In this document: one piece after another, positions 10,561 to 25,500 of the stretch
How the letters are laid out: each line of letters begins with the position of its first letter
Position numbering within the stretch: position 1 is the stretch's first letter
Assembly: GCA_964057225.1 (NCBI GenBank)
Contig: OZ059897.1
Location: 22,692,001 to 22,756,000 of the forward strand
DNA from: Auanema rhodensis
Lineage: Eukaryota > Nematoda > Chromadorea > Rhabditida > Rhabditidae
Reading direction: 5' to 3'
Length of the DNA: 64,000 nucleotides
Notes under the pieces: generated by a model
Told to the model about the DNA's origin: nothing
Seen by the model: only the letters and a program-made list of their open reading frames with translations
Database searches by the model: none
Program-made: the position numbers and the translations under genes

Positions 10561-13024
10561 ACTAATATGGACATGGGGAATCTAATTTTGAAAACCGCAT
10601 CTCTTCATCTTTCACGTGAAGCGAGTTACATACCAAGTGCACATCACGTGTACATTTAATTAGCATAAATTAAAGTTCACGTAAATTTCAAAGTCATGGT
10701 TACCATGAAGCAATATCAATAAAAATTTGTTTTTAGACTAATATGGACATGGGGAATCTAATGTTGAAAACCGCATCTCTTTATCTTTCACGTGAAGCGA
10801 GTTACATACCAAGTGCACATCACGTGTACATTTAATTAGCATAAATTAAAGTTCACGTAAATTTCAAAGTCATGGTTACCATGCACCAATATCAATAAAA
10901 ATTTGTTTTTAGACTAATATGGACATGAGGAATCTAATTTTGAAAACCGCATCTCTTCATCTTTCACGTGAAGCGAGTTACATACCAAGTGCACATCACG
11001 TGTACATTTAATTAGCATAAATTAAAGTTCACGTAAATTTCAAAGTCATGGTTACCATGAACCAATATCAATAAAAATTTGTTTTTAGACTAATATGGAC
11101 ATGGGGAATCTAATTTTGAAAACCGCATCTCTTTATCTTTCACGTGAAGCGAGTTACATACCAAGTGCACATCACGTGTACATTTAATTAGCATAAATTA
11201 AAGTTCACGTAAATTTCAAAGTCATGGTTACCATGAAGCAATATCAATAAAAATTTGTTTTTAGACTAATATGGACATGGGGAATCTAATTTTGAAAACC
11301 GCATCTCTTTGTCTTTCACGTGAAGCGAGTTACATACCAAGTGCACATCACGTGTACATTTAATTAGCATAAATTAAAGTTCACGTAAATTTCAAAGTCA
11401 TGGTTACCATGAACCAATATCAATAAAAATTTGTTTTTAGACTAATATGGACATGGGGAATCTAATTTTGAAAACCGCATCTCTTCATCTTTCACGTGAA
11501 GCGAGTTACAAACCAAGTGCACATCACGTGTACATTTAATTAGCATAAATTAAAGTTCACGTAAATTTCAAAGTCATGGTTACCATGAACCAATATCAAT
11601 AAAAATTTGTTTTTAGACTAATATGGACATGGGGAATCTAATTTTGAAAACCGCATCTCTTTATCTTTCACGTGAAGCGAGTTACATACCAAGTGCACAT
11701 CACGTGTACATTTAATTAGCATAAATTAAAGTTCACGTAAATTTCAAAGTCATGGTTACCATGCACCAATATCAATAAAAATTTGTTTTTAGACTAATAT
11801 GGACATGGGGAATCTAATTTTGAAAACCGCATCTCTTTATCTTTCACGTGAAGCGAGTTACATACCAAGTGCACATCACGTGTACATTTAATTAGCATAA
11901 ATTAAAGTTCACGTAAATTTCAAAGTCATGGTTACCATGAACCAATATCAATAAAAATTTGTTTTTAGACTAATATGGACATGGGGAATCTAATTTTGAA
12001 AACCGCATCTCTTTATCTTTCACGTGAAGCGAGTTACATACCAAGTGCACATCACGTTTACAATTAATTAGCATAAATTAAAGTTCACGTAAATTTCAAA
12101 GTCATGGTTACCATGAACCAATATCAATAAAAATTTGTTTTTAGACTAATATGGACATGGGGAATCTAATTTTGAAAACCGCATCTCTTCATCTTACACG
12201 TGAAGCGAGTTACATACCAAGTGCACATCACGTGTACATTTAATTAGCATAAATTAAAGTTCACGTAAATTTCAAAGTCATGGTTACCATGAACCAATAT
12301 CAATAAAAATTTGTTTTTAGACTAATATGGACATGGGGAATCAAATTTTGAAAACCGCATCTCTTTATCTTTCACGTGAAGCGAGTTACATACCAAGTGC
12401 ACATCACGTGTACATTTAATTAGTATAAATTAAAGTTCACGTAAATTTCAAAGTCATGGTTACCATGAACCAATATCAATAAAAATTTGTTTTTAGACTA
12501 ATATGGACATGGGGAATCTAATTTTGAAAACCGCATCTCTTCATCTTTCACGTGAAGCGAGTTACATACCAAGTGCACATCACGTGTACATTTAATTAGC
12601 ATAAATTAAAGTTCACGTAAATTTCAAAGTCATGGTTACCATGAAGCAATATCAATAAAAATTTGTTTTTAGACTAATATGGACATGGGGAATCTAATTT
12701 TGAAAACCGCATCTCTTTATCTTTCACGTGAAGCGAGTTACATACCAAGTGCACATCACGTTTACAATTAATTAGCATAAATTAAAGTTCACGTAAATTT
12801 CAAAGTCATGGTTACCATGAACCAATATCAATAAAAATTTGTTTTTAGACTAATATGGACATGGGGAATCTAATTTTGAAAACCGCATCTCTTCATCTTA
12901 CACGTGAAGCGAGTTACATACCAAGTGCACATCACGTGTACATTTAATTAGCATAAATTAAAGTTCACGTAAATTTCAAAGTCATGGTTACCATTAACCA
13001 ATATCAATAAAAATTTGTTTTTAG
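10561..13024 (+). repeat. 14-monomer block (61-74), copied at +4,400 bp
   Basis: The order is T46C+C150G; T27G+A148C; G16A+T46C; C150G; A47G; T46C; A148C; plain; G90T+T95A; T46C+T52A; T23A+C104T; T46C; G90T+T95A; T46C+T52A. It recurs at monomers 86-99 (14961-17424), 25 monomers on. Private changes include T71A at 11511 and G147T at 12995. Confidence 0.85.
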
Positions 13025-15664
13025 ACTAATATGGACATGGGGAATCTAATTTTGAAAACCGCATCTCTTTGTCTTTCACGTGAAGCGAGTTACATACCAA
13101 GTGCACATCACGTGTACATTTAATTAGCATAAATTAAAGTTCACGTAAATTTCAAAGTCATGGTTACCATGAACCAATATCAATAAAAATTTGTTTTTAG
13201 ACTAATATGGACATGGGGAATCTAATTTTGAAAACCGCATCTCTTCATCTTTCACGTGAAGCGAGTTACATACCAAGTGCACATCACGTGTACATTTAAT
13301 TAGCATAAATTAAAGTTCACGTAAATTTCAAAGTCATGGTTACCATGAACCAATATCAATAAAAATTTGTTTTTAGACTAATATGGACATGGGGAATCTA
13401 ATTTTGAAAACCGCATCTCTTTATCTTTCACGTGAAGCGAGTTACATACCAAGTGCACATCACGTGTACATTTAATTAGCATAAATTAAAGTTCACGTAA
13501 ATTTCAAAGTCATGGTTACCATGCACCAATATCAATAAAAATTTGTTTTTAGACTAATATGGACATGGGGAATCTAATTTTGAAAACCACATCTCTTTAT
13601 CTTTCACGTGAAGCGAGTTACATACCAAGTGCACATCACGTGTACATTTAATTAGCATAAATTAAAGTTCACGTAAATTTCAAAGTCATGGTTACCATGA
13701 ACCAATATCAATAAAAATTTGTTTTTAGACTAATATGGACATGGGGAATCTAATTTTGAAAACCGCATCTCTTTATCTTTCACGTGAAGCGAGTTACATA
13801 CCAAGTGCACATCACGTTTACAATTAATTAGCATAAATTAAAGTTCACGTAAATTTCAAAGTCATGGTTACCATGAACCAATATCAATAAAAATTTGTTT
13901 TTAGACTAATATGGACATGGGGAATCTAATTTTGAAAACCGCATCTCTTCATCTTACACGTGAAGCGAGTTACATACCAAGTGCACATCACGTGTACATT
14001 TAATTAGCATAAATTAAAGTTCACGTAAATTTCAAAGTCATGGTTACCATGAACCAATATCAATAAAAATTTGTTTTTAGACTAATATGGACATGGGGAA
14101 TCAAATTTTGAAAACCGCATCTCTTTATCTTTCACGTGAAGCGAGTTACATACCAAGTGCACATCACGTGTACATTTAATTAGTATAAATTAAAGTTCAC
14201 GTAAATTTCAAAGTCATGGTTACCATGAACCAATATCAATAAAAATTTGTTTTTAGACTAATATGGACATGGGGAATCTAATTTTGAAAACCGCATCTCT
14301 TCATCTTTCACGTGAAGCGAGTTACATACCAAGTGCACATCACGTGTACATTTAATTAGCATAAATTAAAGTTCACGTAAATTTCAAAGTCATGGTTACC
14401 ATGAACCAATATCAATAAAAATTTGTTTTTAGACTAATATGGACATGGGGAATCTAATTTTGAAAACCGCATCTCTTTATCTTTCACGTGAAGCGAGTTA
14501 CATACCAAGTGCACATCACGTTTACAATTAATTAGCATAAATTAAAGTTCACGTAAATTTCAAAGTCATGGTTACCATGAACCAATATCAATAAAAATTT
14601 GTTTTTAGACTAATATGGACATGGGGAATCTAATTTTGAAAACCGCATCTCTTCATCTTACACGTGAAGCGAGTTACATACCAAGTGCACATCACGTGTA
14701 CATTTAATTAGCATAAATTAAAGTTCACGTAAATTTCAAAGTCATGGTTACCATGAACCAATATCAATAAAAATTTGTTTTTAGACTAATATGGACATGG
14801 GGAATCAAATTTTGAAAACCGCATCTCTTTATCTTTCACGTGAAGCGAGTTACATACCAAGTGCACATCACGTGTACATTTAATTAGTATAAATTAAAGT
14901 TCACGTAAATTTCAAAGTCATGGTTACCATGAACCAATATCAATAAAAATTTGTTTTTAGACTAATATGGACATGGGGAATCTAATTTTGAAAACCGCAT
15001 CTCTTCATCTTTCACGTGAAGCGAGTTACATACCAAGTGCACATCACGTGTACATTTAATTAGCATAAATTAAAGTTCACGTAAATTTCAAAGTCATGGT
15101 TACCATGAAGCAATATCAATAAAAATTTGTTTTTAGACTAATATGGACATGGGGAATCTAATGTTGAAAACCGCATCTCTTTATCTTTCACGTGAAGCGA
15201 GTTACATACCAAGTGCACATCACGTGTACATTTAATTAGCATAAATTAAAGTTCACGTAAATTTCAAAGTCATGGTTACCATGCACCAATATCAATAAAA
15301 ATTTGTTTTTAGACTAATATGGACATGAGGAATCTAATTTTGAAAACCGCATCTCTTCATCTTTCACGTGAAGCGAGTTACATACCAAGTGCACATCACG
15401 TGTACATTTAATTAGCATAAATTAAAGTTCACGTAAATTTCAAAGTCATGGTTACCATGAACCAATATCAATAATAATTTGTTTTTAGACTAATATGGAC
15501 ATGGGGAATCTAATTTTGAAAACCGCATCTCTTTATCTTTCACGTGAAGCGAGTTACATACCAAGTGCACATCACGTGTACATTTAATTAGCATAAATTA
15601 AAGTTCACGTAAATTTCAAAGTCATGGTTACCATGAAGCAATATCAATAAAAATTTGTTTTTAG
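13025..15664 (+). repeat. 15-monomer HOR, copy 1 (monomers 75-89)
   Basis: The 2,640-bp unit has the order A47G; T46C; A148C; plain; then the 4-monomer set (G90T+T95A, T46C+T52A, T23A+C104T, T46C) twice; T27G+A148C; G16A+T46C; C150G. The last monomers of the second 4-set carry C150G. Against copy 2 I count about six differences, among them G37A at 13589 here and A-to-T near 15475. Confidence 0.88.
13729..15136 (+). repeat. 4-monomer sub-HOR in tandem (79-82, 83-86)
   Basis: A 704-bp unit, G90T+T95A; T46C+T52A; T23A+C104T; T46C, is present twice inside the 15-monomer HOR. It is also seen at 94-101 and, once and a half, at 69-74 (11969-13024). The HOR is thus built from an older shorter HOR. 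Confidence 0.87.
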
Positions 15665-18304
15665 ACTAATATGGACATGGGGAATCTAATTTTGAAAACC
15701 GCATCTCTTTGTTTTTCACGTGAAGCGAGTTACATACCAAGTGCACATCACGTGTACATTTAATTAGCATAAATTAAAGTTCACGTAAATTTCAAAGTCA
15801 TGGTTACCATGAACCAATATCAATAAAAATTTGTTTTTAGACTAATATGGACATGGGGAATCTAATTTTGAAAACCGCATCTCTTCATCTTTCACGTGAA
15901 GCGAGTTACATACCAAGTGCACATCACGTGTACATTTAATTAGCATAAATTAAAGTTCACGTAAATTTCAAAGTCATGGTTACCATGAACCAATATCAAT
16001 AAAAATTTGTTTTTAGACTAATATGGACATGGGGAATCTAATTTTGAAAACCGCATCTCTTTATCTTTCACGTGAAGCGAGTTACATACCAAGTGCACAT
16101 CACGTGTACATTTAATTAGCATAAATTAAAGTTCACGTAAATTTCAAAGTCATGGTTACCATGCACCAATATCAATAAAAATTTGTTTTTAGACTAATAT
16201 GGACATGGGGAATCTAATTTTGAAAACCGCATCTCTTTATCTTTCACGTGAAGCGAGTTACATACCAAGTGCACATCACGTGTACATTTAATTAGCATAA
16301 ATTAAAGTTCACGTAAATTTCAAAGTCATGGTTACCATGAACCAATATCAATAAAAATTTGTTTTTAGACTAATATGGAAATGGGGAATCTAATTTTGAA
16401 AACCGCATCTCTTTATCTTTCACGTGAAGCGAGTTACATACCAAGTGCACATCACGTTTACAATTAATTAGCATAAATTAAAGTTCACGTAAATTTCAAA
16501 GTCATGGTTACCATGAACCAATATCAATAAAAATTTGTTTTTAGACTAATATGGACATGGGGAATCTAATTTTGAAAACCGCATCTCTTCATCTTACACG
16601 TGAAGCGAGTTACATACCAAGTGCACATCACGTGTACATTTAATTAGCATAAATTAAAGTTCACGTAAATTTCAAAGTCATGGTTACCATGAACCAATAT
16701 CAATAAAAATTTGTTTTTAGACTAATATGGACATGGGGAATCAAATTTTGAAAACCGCATCTCTTTATCTTTCACGTGAAGCGAGTTACATACCAAGTGC
16801 ACATCACGTGTACATTTAATTAGTATAAATTAAAGTTCACGTAAATTTCAAAGTCATGGTTACCATGAACCAATATCAATAAAAATTTGTTTTTAGACTA
16901 ATATGGACATGGGGAATCTAATTTTGAAAACCGCATCTCTTCATCTTTCACGTGAAGCGAGTTACATACCAAGTGCACATCACGTGTACATTTAATTAGC
17001 ATAAATTAAAGTTCACGTAAATTTCAAAGTCATGGTTACCATGAACCAATATCAATAAAAATTTGTTTTTAGACTAATATGGACATGGGGAATCTAATTT
17101 TGAAAACCGCATCTCTTTATCTTTCACGTGAAGCGAGTTACATACCAAGTGCACATCACGTTTACAATTAATTAGCATAAATTAAAGTTCACGTAAATTT
17201 CAAAGTCATGGTTACCATGAACCAATATCAATAAAAATTTGTTTTTAGACTAATATGGACATGGGGAATCTAATTTTGAAAACCGCATCTCTTCATCTTA
17301 CACGTGAAGCGAGTTACATACCAAGTGCACATCACGTGTACATTTAATTAGCATAAATTAAAGTTCACGTAAATTTCAAAGTCATGGTTACCATGAACCA
17401 ATATCAATAAAAATTTGTTTTTAGACTAATATGGAAATGGGGAATCAAATTTTGAAAACCGCATCTCTTTATCTTTCACGTGAAGCGAGTTACATACCAA
17501 GTGCACATCACGTGTACATTTAATTAGTATAAATTAAAGTTCACGTAAATTTCAAAGTCATGGTTACCATGAACCAATATCAATAAAAATTTGTTTTTAG
17601 ACTAATATGGACATGGGGAATCTAATTTTGAAAACCGCATCTCTTCATCTTTCACGTGAAGCGAGTTACATACCAAGTGCACATCACGTGTACATTTAAT
17701 TAGCATAAATTAAAGTTCACGTAAATTTCAAAGTCATGGTTACCATGAAGCAATATCAATAAAAATTTGTTTTTAGACTAATATGGACATGGGGAATCTA
17801 ATGTTGAAAACCGCATCTCTTTATCTTTCACGTGAAGCGAGTTACATACCAAGTGCACATCACGTGTACATTTAATTAGCATAAATTAAAGTTCACGTAA
17901 ATTTCAAAGTCATGGTTACCATGCACCAATATCAATAAAAATTTGTTTTTAGACTAATATGGACATGAGGAATCTAATTTTGAAAACCGCATCTCTTCAT
18001 CTTTCACGTGAAGCGAGTTACATACCAAGTGCACATCACGTGTACATTTAATTAGCATAAATTAAAGTTCACGTAAATTTCAAAGTCATGGTTACCATGA
18101 ACCAATATCAATAAAAATTTGTTTTTAGACTAATATGGACATGGGGAATCTACTTTTGAAAACCGCATCTCTTTATCTTTCACGTGAAGCGAGTTACATA
18201 CCAAGTGCACATCACGTGTACATTTAATTAGCATAAATTAAAGTTCACGTAAATTTCAAAGTCATGGTTACCATGAAGCAATATCAATAAAAATTTGTTT
18301 TTAG
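15665..18304 (+). repeat. 15-monomer HOR, copy 2 (monomers 90-104)
   Basis: This is in direct tandem with 13025-15664 and has the same variant order throughout. Private changes are C49T in monomer 90, C12A in monomers 94 and 100 (16380, 17436) and A25C in 104 (18153). The internal 704-bp four-monomer repeat is kept at 16369-17072 and 17073-17776. Confidence 0.88.
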
Positions 18305-20240
18305 ACTAATATGGACATGGGGAATCTAATTTTGAAAACCGCATCTCTTTATCTTTCACGTGAAGTGAGTTACATACCAAGTGCACATCACGTGTACATT
18401 TAATTAGCATAAATTAAAGTTCACGTAAATTTCAAAGTCATGGTTACCATGCACCAATATCAATAAAAATTTGTTTTTAGACTAATATGGACATGGGGAA
18501 TCTAATTTTGAAAACCGCATCTCTTTATCTTTCACGTGAAGCGAGTTACATACCAAGTGCACATCACGTGTACATTTAATTAGCATAAATTAAAGTTCAC
18601 GTAAATTTTAAAGTCATGGTTACCATGAACCAATATCAATAAAAATTTGTTTTTAGACTAATATGGACATGGGGAATCTAATTTTGAAAACCGCATCTCT
18701 TTATCTTTCACGTGAAGCGAGTTACATACCAAGTGCACATCACGTGTACATTTAATTAGCATAAATTAAAGTTCACGTAAATTTCAAAGTCATGGTTACC
18801 ATGCACCAATATCAATAAAAATTTGTTTTTAGACTAATATGGACATGAGGAATCTAATTTTGAAAACCGCATCTCTTCATCTTTCACGTGAAGCGAGTTA
18901 CATACCAAGTGCACATCACGTGTACATTTAATTAGCATAAATTAAAGTTCACGTAAATTTCAAAGTCATGGTTACCATGAACCAATATCAATAAAAATTT
19001 GTTTTTAGACTAATATGGACATGGGGAATCTAATTTTGAAAACCGCATCTCTTTATCTTTCACGTGAAGCGAGTTACATACCAAGTGCACATCACGTGTA
19101 CATTTAATTAGCATAAATTAAAGTTCACGTAAATTTCAAAGTCATGGTTACCATGAAGCAATATCAATAAAAATTTGTTTTTAGACTAATATGGACATGG
19201 GGAATCTAATTTTGAAAACCGCATCTCTTTATCTTTCACGTGAAGTGAGTTACATACCAAGTGCACATCACGTGTACATTTAATTAGCATAAATTAAAGT
19301 TCACGTAAATTTCAAAGTCATGGTTACCATGCACCAATATCAATAAAAATTTGTTTTTAGACTAATATGGACATGGGGAATCTAATTTTGAAAACCGCAT
19401 CTCTTTATCTTTCACGTGAAGCGAGTTACATACCAAGTGCACATCACGTGTACATTTAATTAGCATAAATTAAAGTTCACGTAAATTTTAAAGTCATGGT
19501 TACCATGAACCAATATCAATAAAAATTTGTTTTTAGACTAATATGGACATGGGGAATCTAATTTTGAAAACCGCATCTCTTTATCTTTCACGTGAAGCGA
19601 GTTACATACCAAGTGCACATCACGTGTACATTTAATTAGCATAAATTAAAGTTCACGTAAATTTCAAAGTCATGGTTACCATGAACCAATATCAATAAAA
19701 ATTTGTTTTTAGACTAATATGGACATGGGGAATCTAATTTTGAAAACCGCATCTCTTTATCTTTCACGTGAAGCGAGTTACATACCAAGTGCACATCACG
19801 TGTACATTTAATTAGCATAAATTAAAGTTCACGTAAATTTCAAAGTCATGGTTACCATGAAGCAATATCAATAAAAATTTGTTTTTAGACTAATATGGAC
19901 ATGGGGAATCTAATTTTGAAAACCGCATCTCTTTATCTTTCACGTGAAGTGAGTTACATACCAAGTGCACATCACGTGTACATTTAATTAGCATAAATTA
20001 AAGTTCACGTAAATTTCAAAGTCATGGTTACCATGCACCAATATCAATAAAAATTTGTTTTTAGACTAATATGGACATGGGGAATCTAATTTTGAAAACC
20101 GCATCTCTTTATCTTTCACGTGAAGCGAGTTACATACCAAGTGCACATCACGTGTACATTTAATTAGCATAAATTAAAGTTCACGTAAATTTTAAAGTCA
20201 TGGTTACCATGAACCAATATCAATAAAAATTTGTTTTTAG
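17953..20240 (+). repeat. 5-monomer HOR, two copies plus a three-monomer remnant
   Basis: Monomers 103-107 (17953-18832) and 108-112 (18833-19712) read G16A+T46C; C150G; C62T+A148C; C129T; then plain or A148C. Monomers 113-115 (19713-20240) repeat only the C150G, C62T+A148C, C129T part. The period is 880 bp. C129T is unique to this region (18609, 19489, 20193). The first two monomers of the first copy also close the 15-monomer HOR. Confidence 0.85.
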
Positions 20241-22528
20241 ACTAATATGGACATGGGGAATCTAATTTTGAAAACCGCATCTCTTTATCTTTCACGTGAA
20301 GCGAGTTACATACCAAGTGCACATCACGTGTACATTTAATTAGCATAAATTAAAGTTCACGTAAATTTCAAAGTCATGGTTACCATGAACCAATATCAAT
20401 AAAAATTTGTTTTTAGACTAATATGGACATGGGGAATCTAATTTTGAAAACCGCATCTCTTTATCTTTCACGTGAAGCGAGTTACATACCAAGTGCACAT
20501 CACGTGTACATTTAATTAGCATAAATTAAAGTTCACGTAAATTTCAAAGTCTTGGTTACCATGCACCAATATCAATAAAAATTTGTTTTTAGACTAATAT
20601 GGACATGGGGAATCTAATTTTGAAAACCGCATCTCTTTATCTTTCACGTGAAGCGAGTTACATACCAAGTGCACATCACGTGTACATTTAATTAGCATAA
20701 ATTAAAGTTCACGTAAATTTCAAAGTCATGGTTACCATGAACCAATATCAATAAAAATTTGTTTTTAGACTAATATGGACATGGGCAATCTAATTTTGAA
20801 AACCGCATCTCTTTATCTTTCACGTGAAGCGAGTTACATACCAAGTGCACATCACGTGTACATTTAATTAGCATAAATTAAAGTTCACGTAAATTTCAAA
20901 GTCATGGTTACCATGCACCAATATCAATAAAAATTTGTTTTTAGACTAATATGGACATGGGGAATCTAATGTTGAAAACCGAATCTCTTTATCTTTCACG
21001 TGAAGCGAGTTACATACCAAGTGCACATCACGTGTACATTTAATTAGCATAAATTAAAGTTCACGTAAATTTCAAAGTCATGGTTACCATGAACCAATAT
21101 CAATAAAAATTTGTTTTTAGACTAATATGGACATGGGGAATCTAATTTTGAAAACCGCATCTCTTTGTCTTTCACGTGAAGCGAGTTACATACCGAGTGC
21201 ACATCACGTGTACATTTAATTAGCATAAATTAAAGTTCACGTAAATTTCAAAGTCATGGTTACCATGAACCAATATCAATAAAAATTTGTTTTTAGACTA
21301 ATATGGACATGGGGAATCTAATTTTGAAAACCGCATCTCTTCATCTTTCACGTGAAGCGAGTTACATACCAAGTGCACATCACGTGTACATTTAATTAGC
21401 ATAAATTAAAGTTCACGTAAATTTCAAAGTCATGGTTACCATGAACCAATATCAATAAAAATTTGTTTTTAGACTAATATGGACATGAGGAATCTAATTT
21501 TGAAAACCGCATCTCTTTATCTTTCACGTGAAGCGAGTTACATACCGAGTGCACATCACGTGTACATTTAATTAGCATAAATTAAAGTTCACGTAAATTT
21601 CAAAGTCATGGTTACCATGCACCAATATCAATAAAAATTTGTTTTTAGACTAATATGGACATGGGGAATCTAATTTTGAAAACCGCATCTCTTTGTCTTT
21701 CACGTGAAGCGAGTTACATACCGAGTGCACATCACGTGTACATTTAATTAGCATAAATTAAAGTTCACGTAAATTTCAAAGTCATGGTTACCATGCACCA
21801 ATATCAATAAAAATTTGTTTTTAGACTAATATGGACATGGGGAATCTAATGTTGAAAACCGAATCTCTTTATCTTTCACGTGAAGCGAGTTACATACCAA
21901 GTGCACATCACGTGTACATTTAATTAGCATAAATTAAAGTTCACGTAAATTTCAAAGTCATGGTTACCATGAACCAATATCAATAAAAATTTGTTTTTAG
22001 ACTAATATGGACATGGGGAATCTAATTTTGAAAACCGCATCTCTTTGTCTTTCACGTGAAGCGAGTTACATACCGAGTGCACATCACGTGTACATTTAAT
22101 TAGCATAAATTAAAGTTCACGTAAATTTCAAAGTCATGGTTACCATGAACCAATATCAATAAAAATTTGTTTTTAGACTAATATGGACATGGGGAATCTA
22201 ATTTTGAAAACCGCATCTCTTCATCTTTCACGTGAAGCGAGTTACATACCAAGTGCACATCACGTGTACATTTAATTAGCATAAATTAAAGTTCACGTAA
22301 ATTTCAAAGTCATGGTTACCATGAACCAATATCAATAAAAATTTGTTTTTAGACTAATATGGACATGAGGAATCTAATTTTGAAAACCGCATCTCTTTAT
22401 CTTTCACGTGAAGCGAGTTACATACCGAGTGCACATCACGTGTACATTTAATTAGCATAAATTAAAGTTCACGTAAATTTCAAAGTCATGGTTACCATGC
22501 ACCAATATCAATAAAAATTTGTTTTTAG
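20241..22528 (+). repeat. Monomers 116-128: C38A/A75G/G18C subfamily, source copy
   Basis: The order is plain; A136T+A148C; plain; G18C+A148C; then a 5-monomer unit: T27G+C38A, A47G+A75G, T46C, G16A+A75G+A148C, A47G+A75G+A148C (20945-21824). Its first four members repeat at 21825-22528. From about 20280 to 22230 the sequence matches 33480-35430 at an offset of exactly 13,200 bp (75 monomers). The only mismatch I found is C157A at 34477. Confidence 0.86.
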
Positions 22529-25500
22529 ACTAATATGGACATGGGGAATCTAATTTTGAAAACCGCATCTCTTCATCTTTCACGTGAAGCGAGTTACATA
22601 CCAAGTGCACATCACGTGTACATTTAATTAGCATAAATTAAAGTTCACGTAAATTTCAAAGTCATGGTTACCATGCACCAATATCAATAAAAATTTGTTT
22701 TTAGACTAATATGGACATGGGGAATCTAATTTTGAAAACCGCATCTCTTTATCTTTCACGTGAAGCGAGTTAGATACCAAGTGCACATCACGTGTACATT
22801 TAATTAGCATAAATTAAAGTTCACGTAAATTTCAAAGTCATGGTTACCATGAACCAATATCAATAAAAATTTGTTTTTAGACTAATATGGACATGGGGAA
22901 TCTAATTTTGAAAACCGCATCTCTTTATCTTTCACGTGAAGCGAGTTACATACCAAGTGCACATCACGTTTACAATTAATTAGCATAAATTAAAGTTCAC
23001 GTAAATTTCAAAGTCATGGTTACCATGAACCAATATCAATAAAAATTTGTTTTTAGACTAATATGGACATGGGGAATCTAATTTTGAAAACCGCATCTCT
23101 TCATCTTTCACGTGAAGCGAGTTACATACCAAGTGCACATCACGTGTACATTTAATTAGCATAAATTAAAGTTCACGTAAATTTCAAAGTCATGGTTACC
23201 ATGAACCAATATCAATAAAAATTTGTTTTTAGACTAATATGGACATGGGGAATCAAATTTTGAAAACCGCATCTCTTTATCTTTCACGTGAAGCGAGTTA
23301 CATACCAAGTGCACATCACGTGTACATTTAATTAGCATAAATTAAAGTTCACGTAAATTTCAAAGTCATGGTTACCATGAACCAATATCAATAAAAATTT
23401 GTTTTTAGACTAATATGGACATGGGGAATCTAATTTTGAAAACCGCATCTCTTCATCTTTCACGTGAAGCGAGTTACATACCAAGTGCACATCACGTGTA
23501 CATTTAATTAGCATAAATTAAAGTTCACGTAAATTTCAAAGTCATGGTTACCATGAAGCTATATCAATAAAAATTTGTTTTTAGACTAATATGGACATGG
23601 GGAATCTAATTTTGAAAACCGCATCTCTTCATCTTTCACGTGAAGCGAGTTACATACCAAGTGCACATCACGTTTACAATTAATTAGCATAAATTAAAGT
23701 TCACGTAAATTTCAAAGTCATGGTTACCATGAACCAATATCAATAAAAATTTGTTTTTAGACTAATATGGACATGAGGAATCTAATTTTGAAAACCGCAT
23801 CTCTTTATCTTTCACGTGAAGCGAGTTACATACCAAGTGCACATCACGTGTACATTTAATTAGCATAAATTAAAGTTCACGTAAATTTCAAAGTCATGGT
23901 TACCATGCACCAATATCAATAAAAATTTGTTTTTAGACTAATATGGACATGGGGAATCTAATTTTGAAAACCGCATCTCTTCATCTTTCACGTGAAGCGA
24001 GTTACATACCAAGTGCACATCACGTCTAAATTTAATTAGCATAAATTAAAGTTCACGAAAATTTCAAAGTCATGGTTACCATGAACCAATATCAATAAAA
24101 ATTTGTTTTTAGACTAATATGGACATGGGGAATCTAATTTTGAAAACCGCATCTCTTTATCTTTCACGTGAAGCGAGTTACATACCAAGTGCACATCACG
24201 TGTACATTTAATTAGCATAAATTAAAGTTCACGTAAATTTCAAAGTCATGGTTACCATGCACCAATATCAATAAAAATTTGTTTTTAGACTAATATGGAC
24301 ATGGGGAATCTAATTTTGAAAACCGCATCTCTTTATCTTTCACGTGAAGCGAGTTACATACCAAGTGCACATCACGTGTACATTTAATTAGCATAAATTA
24401 AAGTTCACGTAAATTTCAAAGTCACGGTTACCATGAACCAATATCAATAAAAATTTGTTTTTAGACTAATATGGACATGGGGAATCTAATTTTGAAAACC
24501 GCATCTCTTTATCTTTCACGTGAAGCGAGTTACATACCAAGTGCACATCACGTTTACAATTAATTAGCATAAATTAAAGTTCACGTAAATTTCAAAGTCA
24601 TGGTTACCACGAACCAATATCAATAAAAATTTGTTTTTAGACTAATATGGACATGGGGAATCTAATTTTGAAAACCGCATCTCTTTATCTTTCACGTGAA
24701 GCGAGTTACATACCAAGTGCACATCACGTGTACATTTAATTAGCATAAATTAAAGTTCACGTAAATTTCAAAGTCATGGTTACCATGAACCAATATCAAT
24801 AAAAATTTGTTTTTAGACTAATATGGACATGGGGAATCAAATTTTGAAAACCGCATCTCTTTATCTTTCACGTGAAGCGAGTTACATACCAAGTGCACAT
24901 CACGTGTACATTTAATTAGCATAAATTAAAGTTCACGTAAATTTCAAAGTCATGGTTACCATGCACCAATATCAATAAAAATTTGTTTTTAGACTAATAT
25001 GGACATGGGGAATCTAATTTTGAAAACCGCATCTCTTTATCTTTCACGTGAAGCGAGTTACATACCAAGTGCACATCACGTGTACATTTAATTAGCATAA
25101 ATTAAAGTTCACGTAAATTTCAAAGTCACGGTTACCATGAACCAATATCAATAAAAATTTGTTTTTAGACTAATATGGACATGGGGAATCTAATTTTGAA
25201 AACCGCATCTCTTTATCTTTCACGTGAAGCGAGTTACATACCAAGTGCACATCACGTTTACAATTAATTAGCATAAATTAAAGTTCACGTAAATTTCAAA
25301 GTCATGGTTACCACGAACCAATATCAATAAAAATTTGTTTTTAGACTAATATGGACATGGGGAATCTAATTTTGAAAACCGCATCTCTTTATCTTTCACG
25401 TGAAGCGAGTTACATACCAAGTGCACATCACGTGTACATTTAATTAGCATAAATTAAAGTTCACGTAAATTTCAAAGTCATGGTTACCATGAACCAATAT

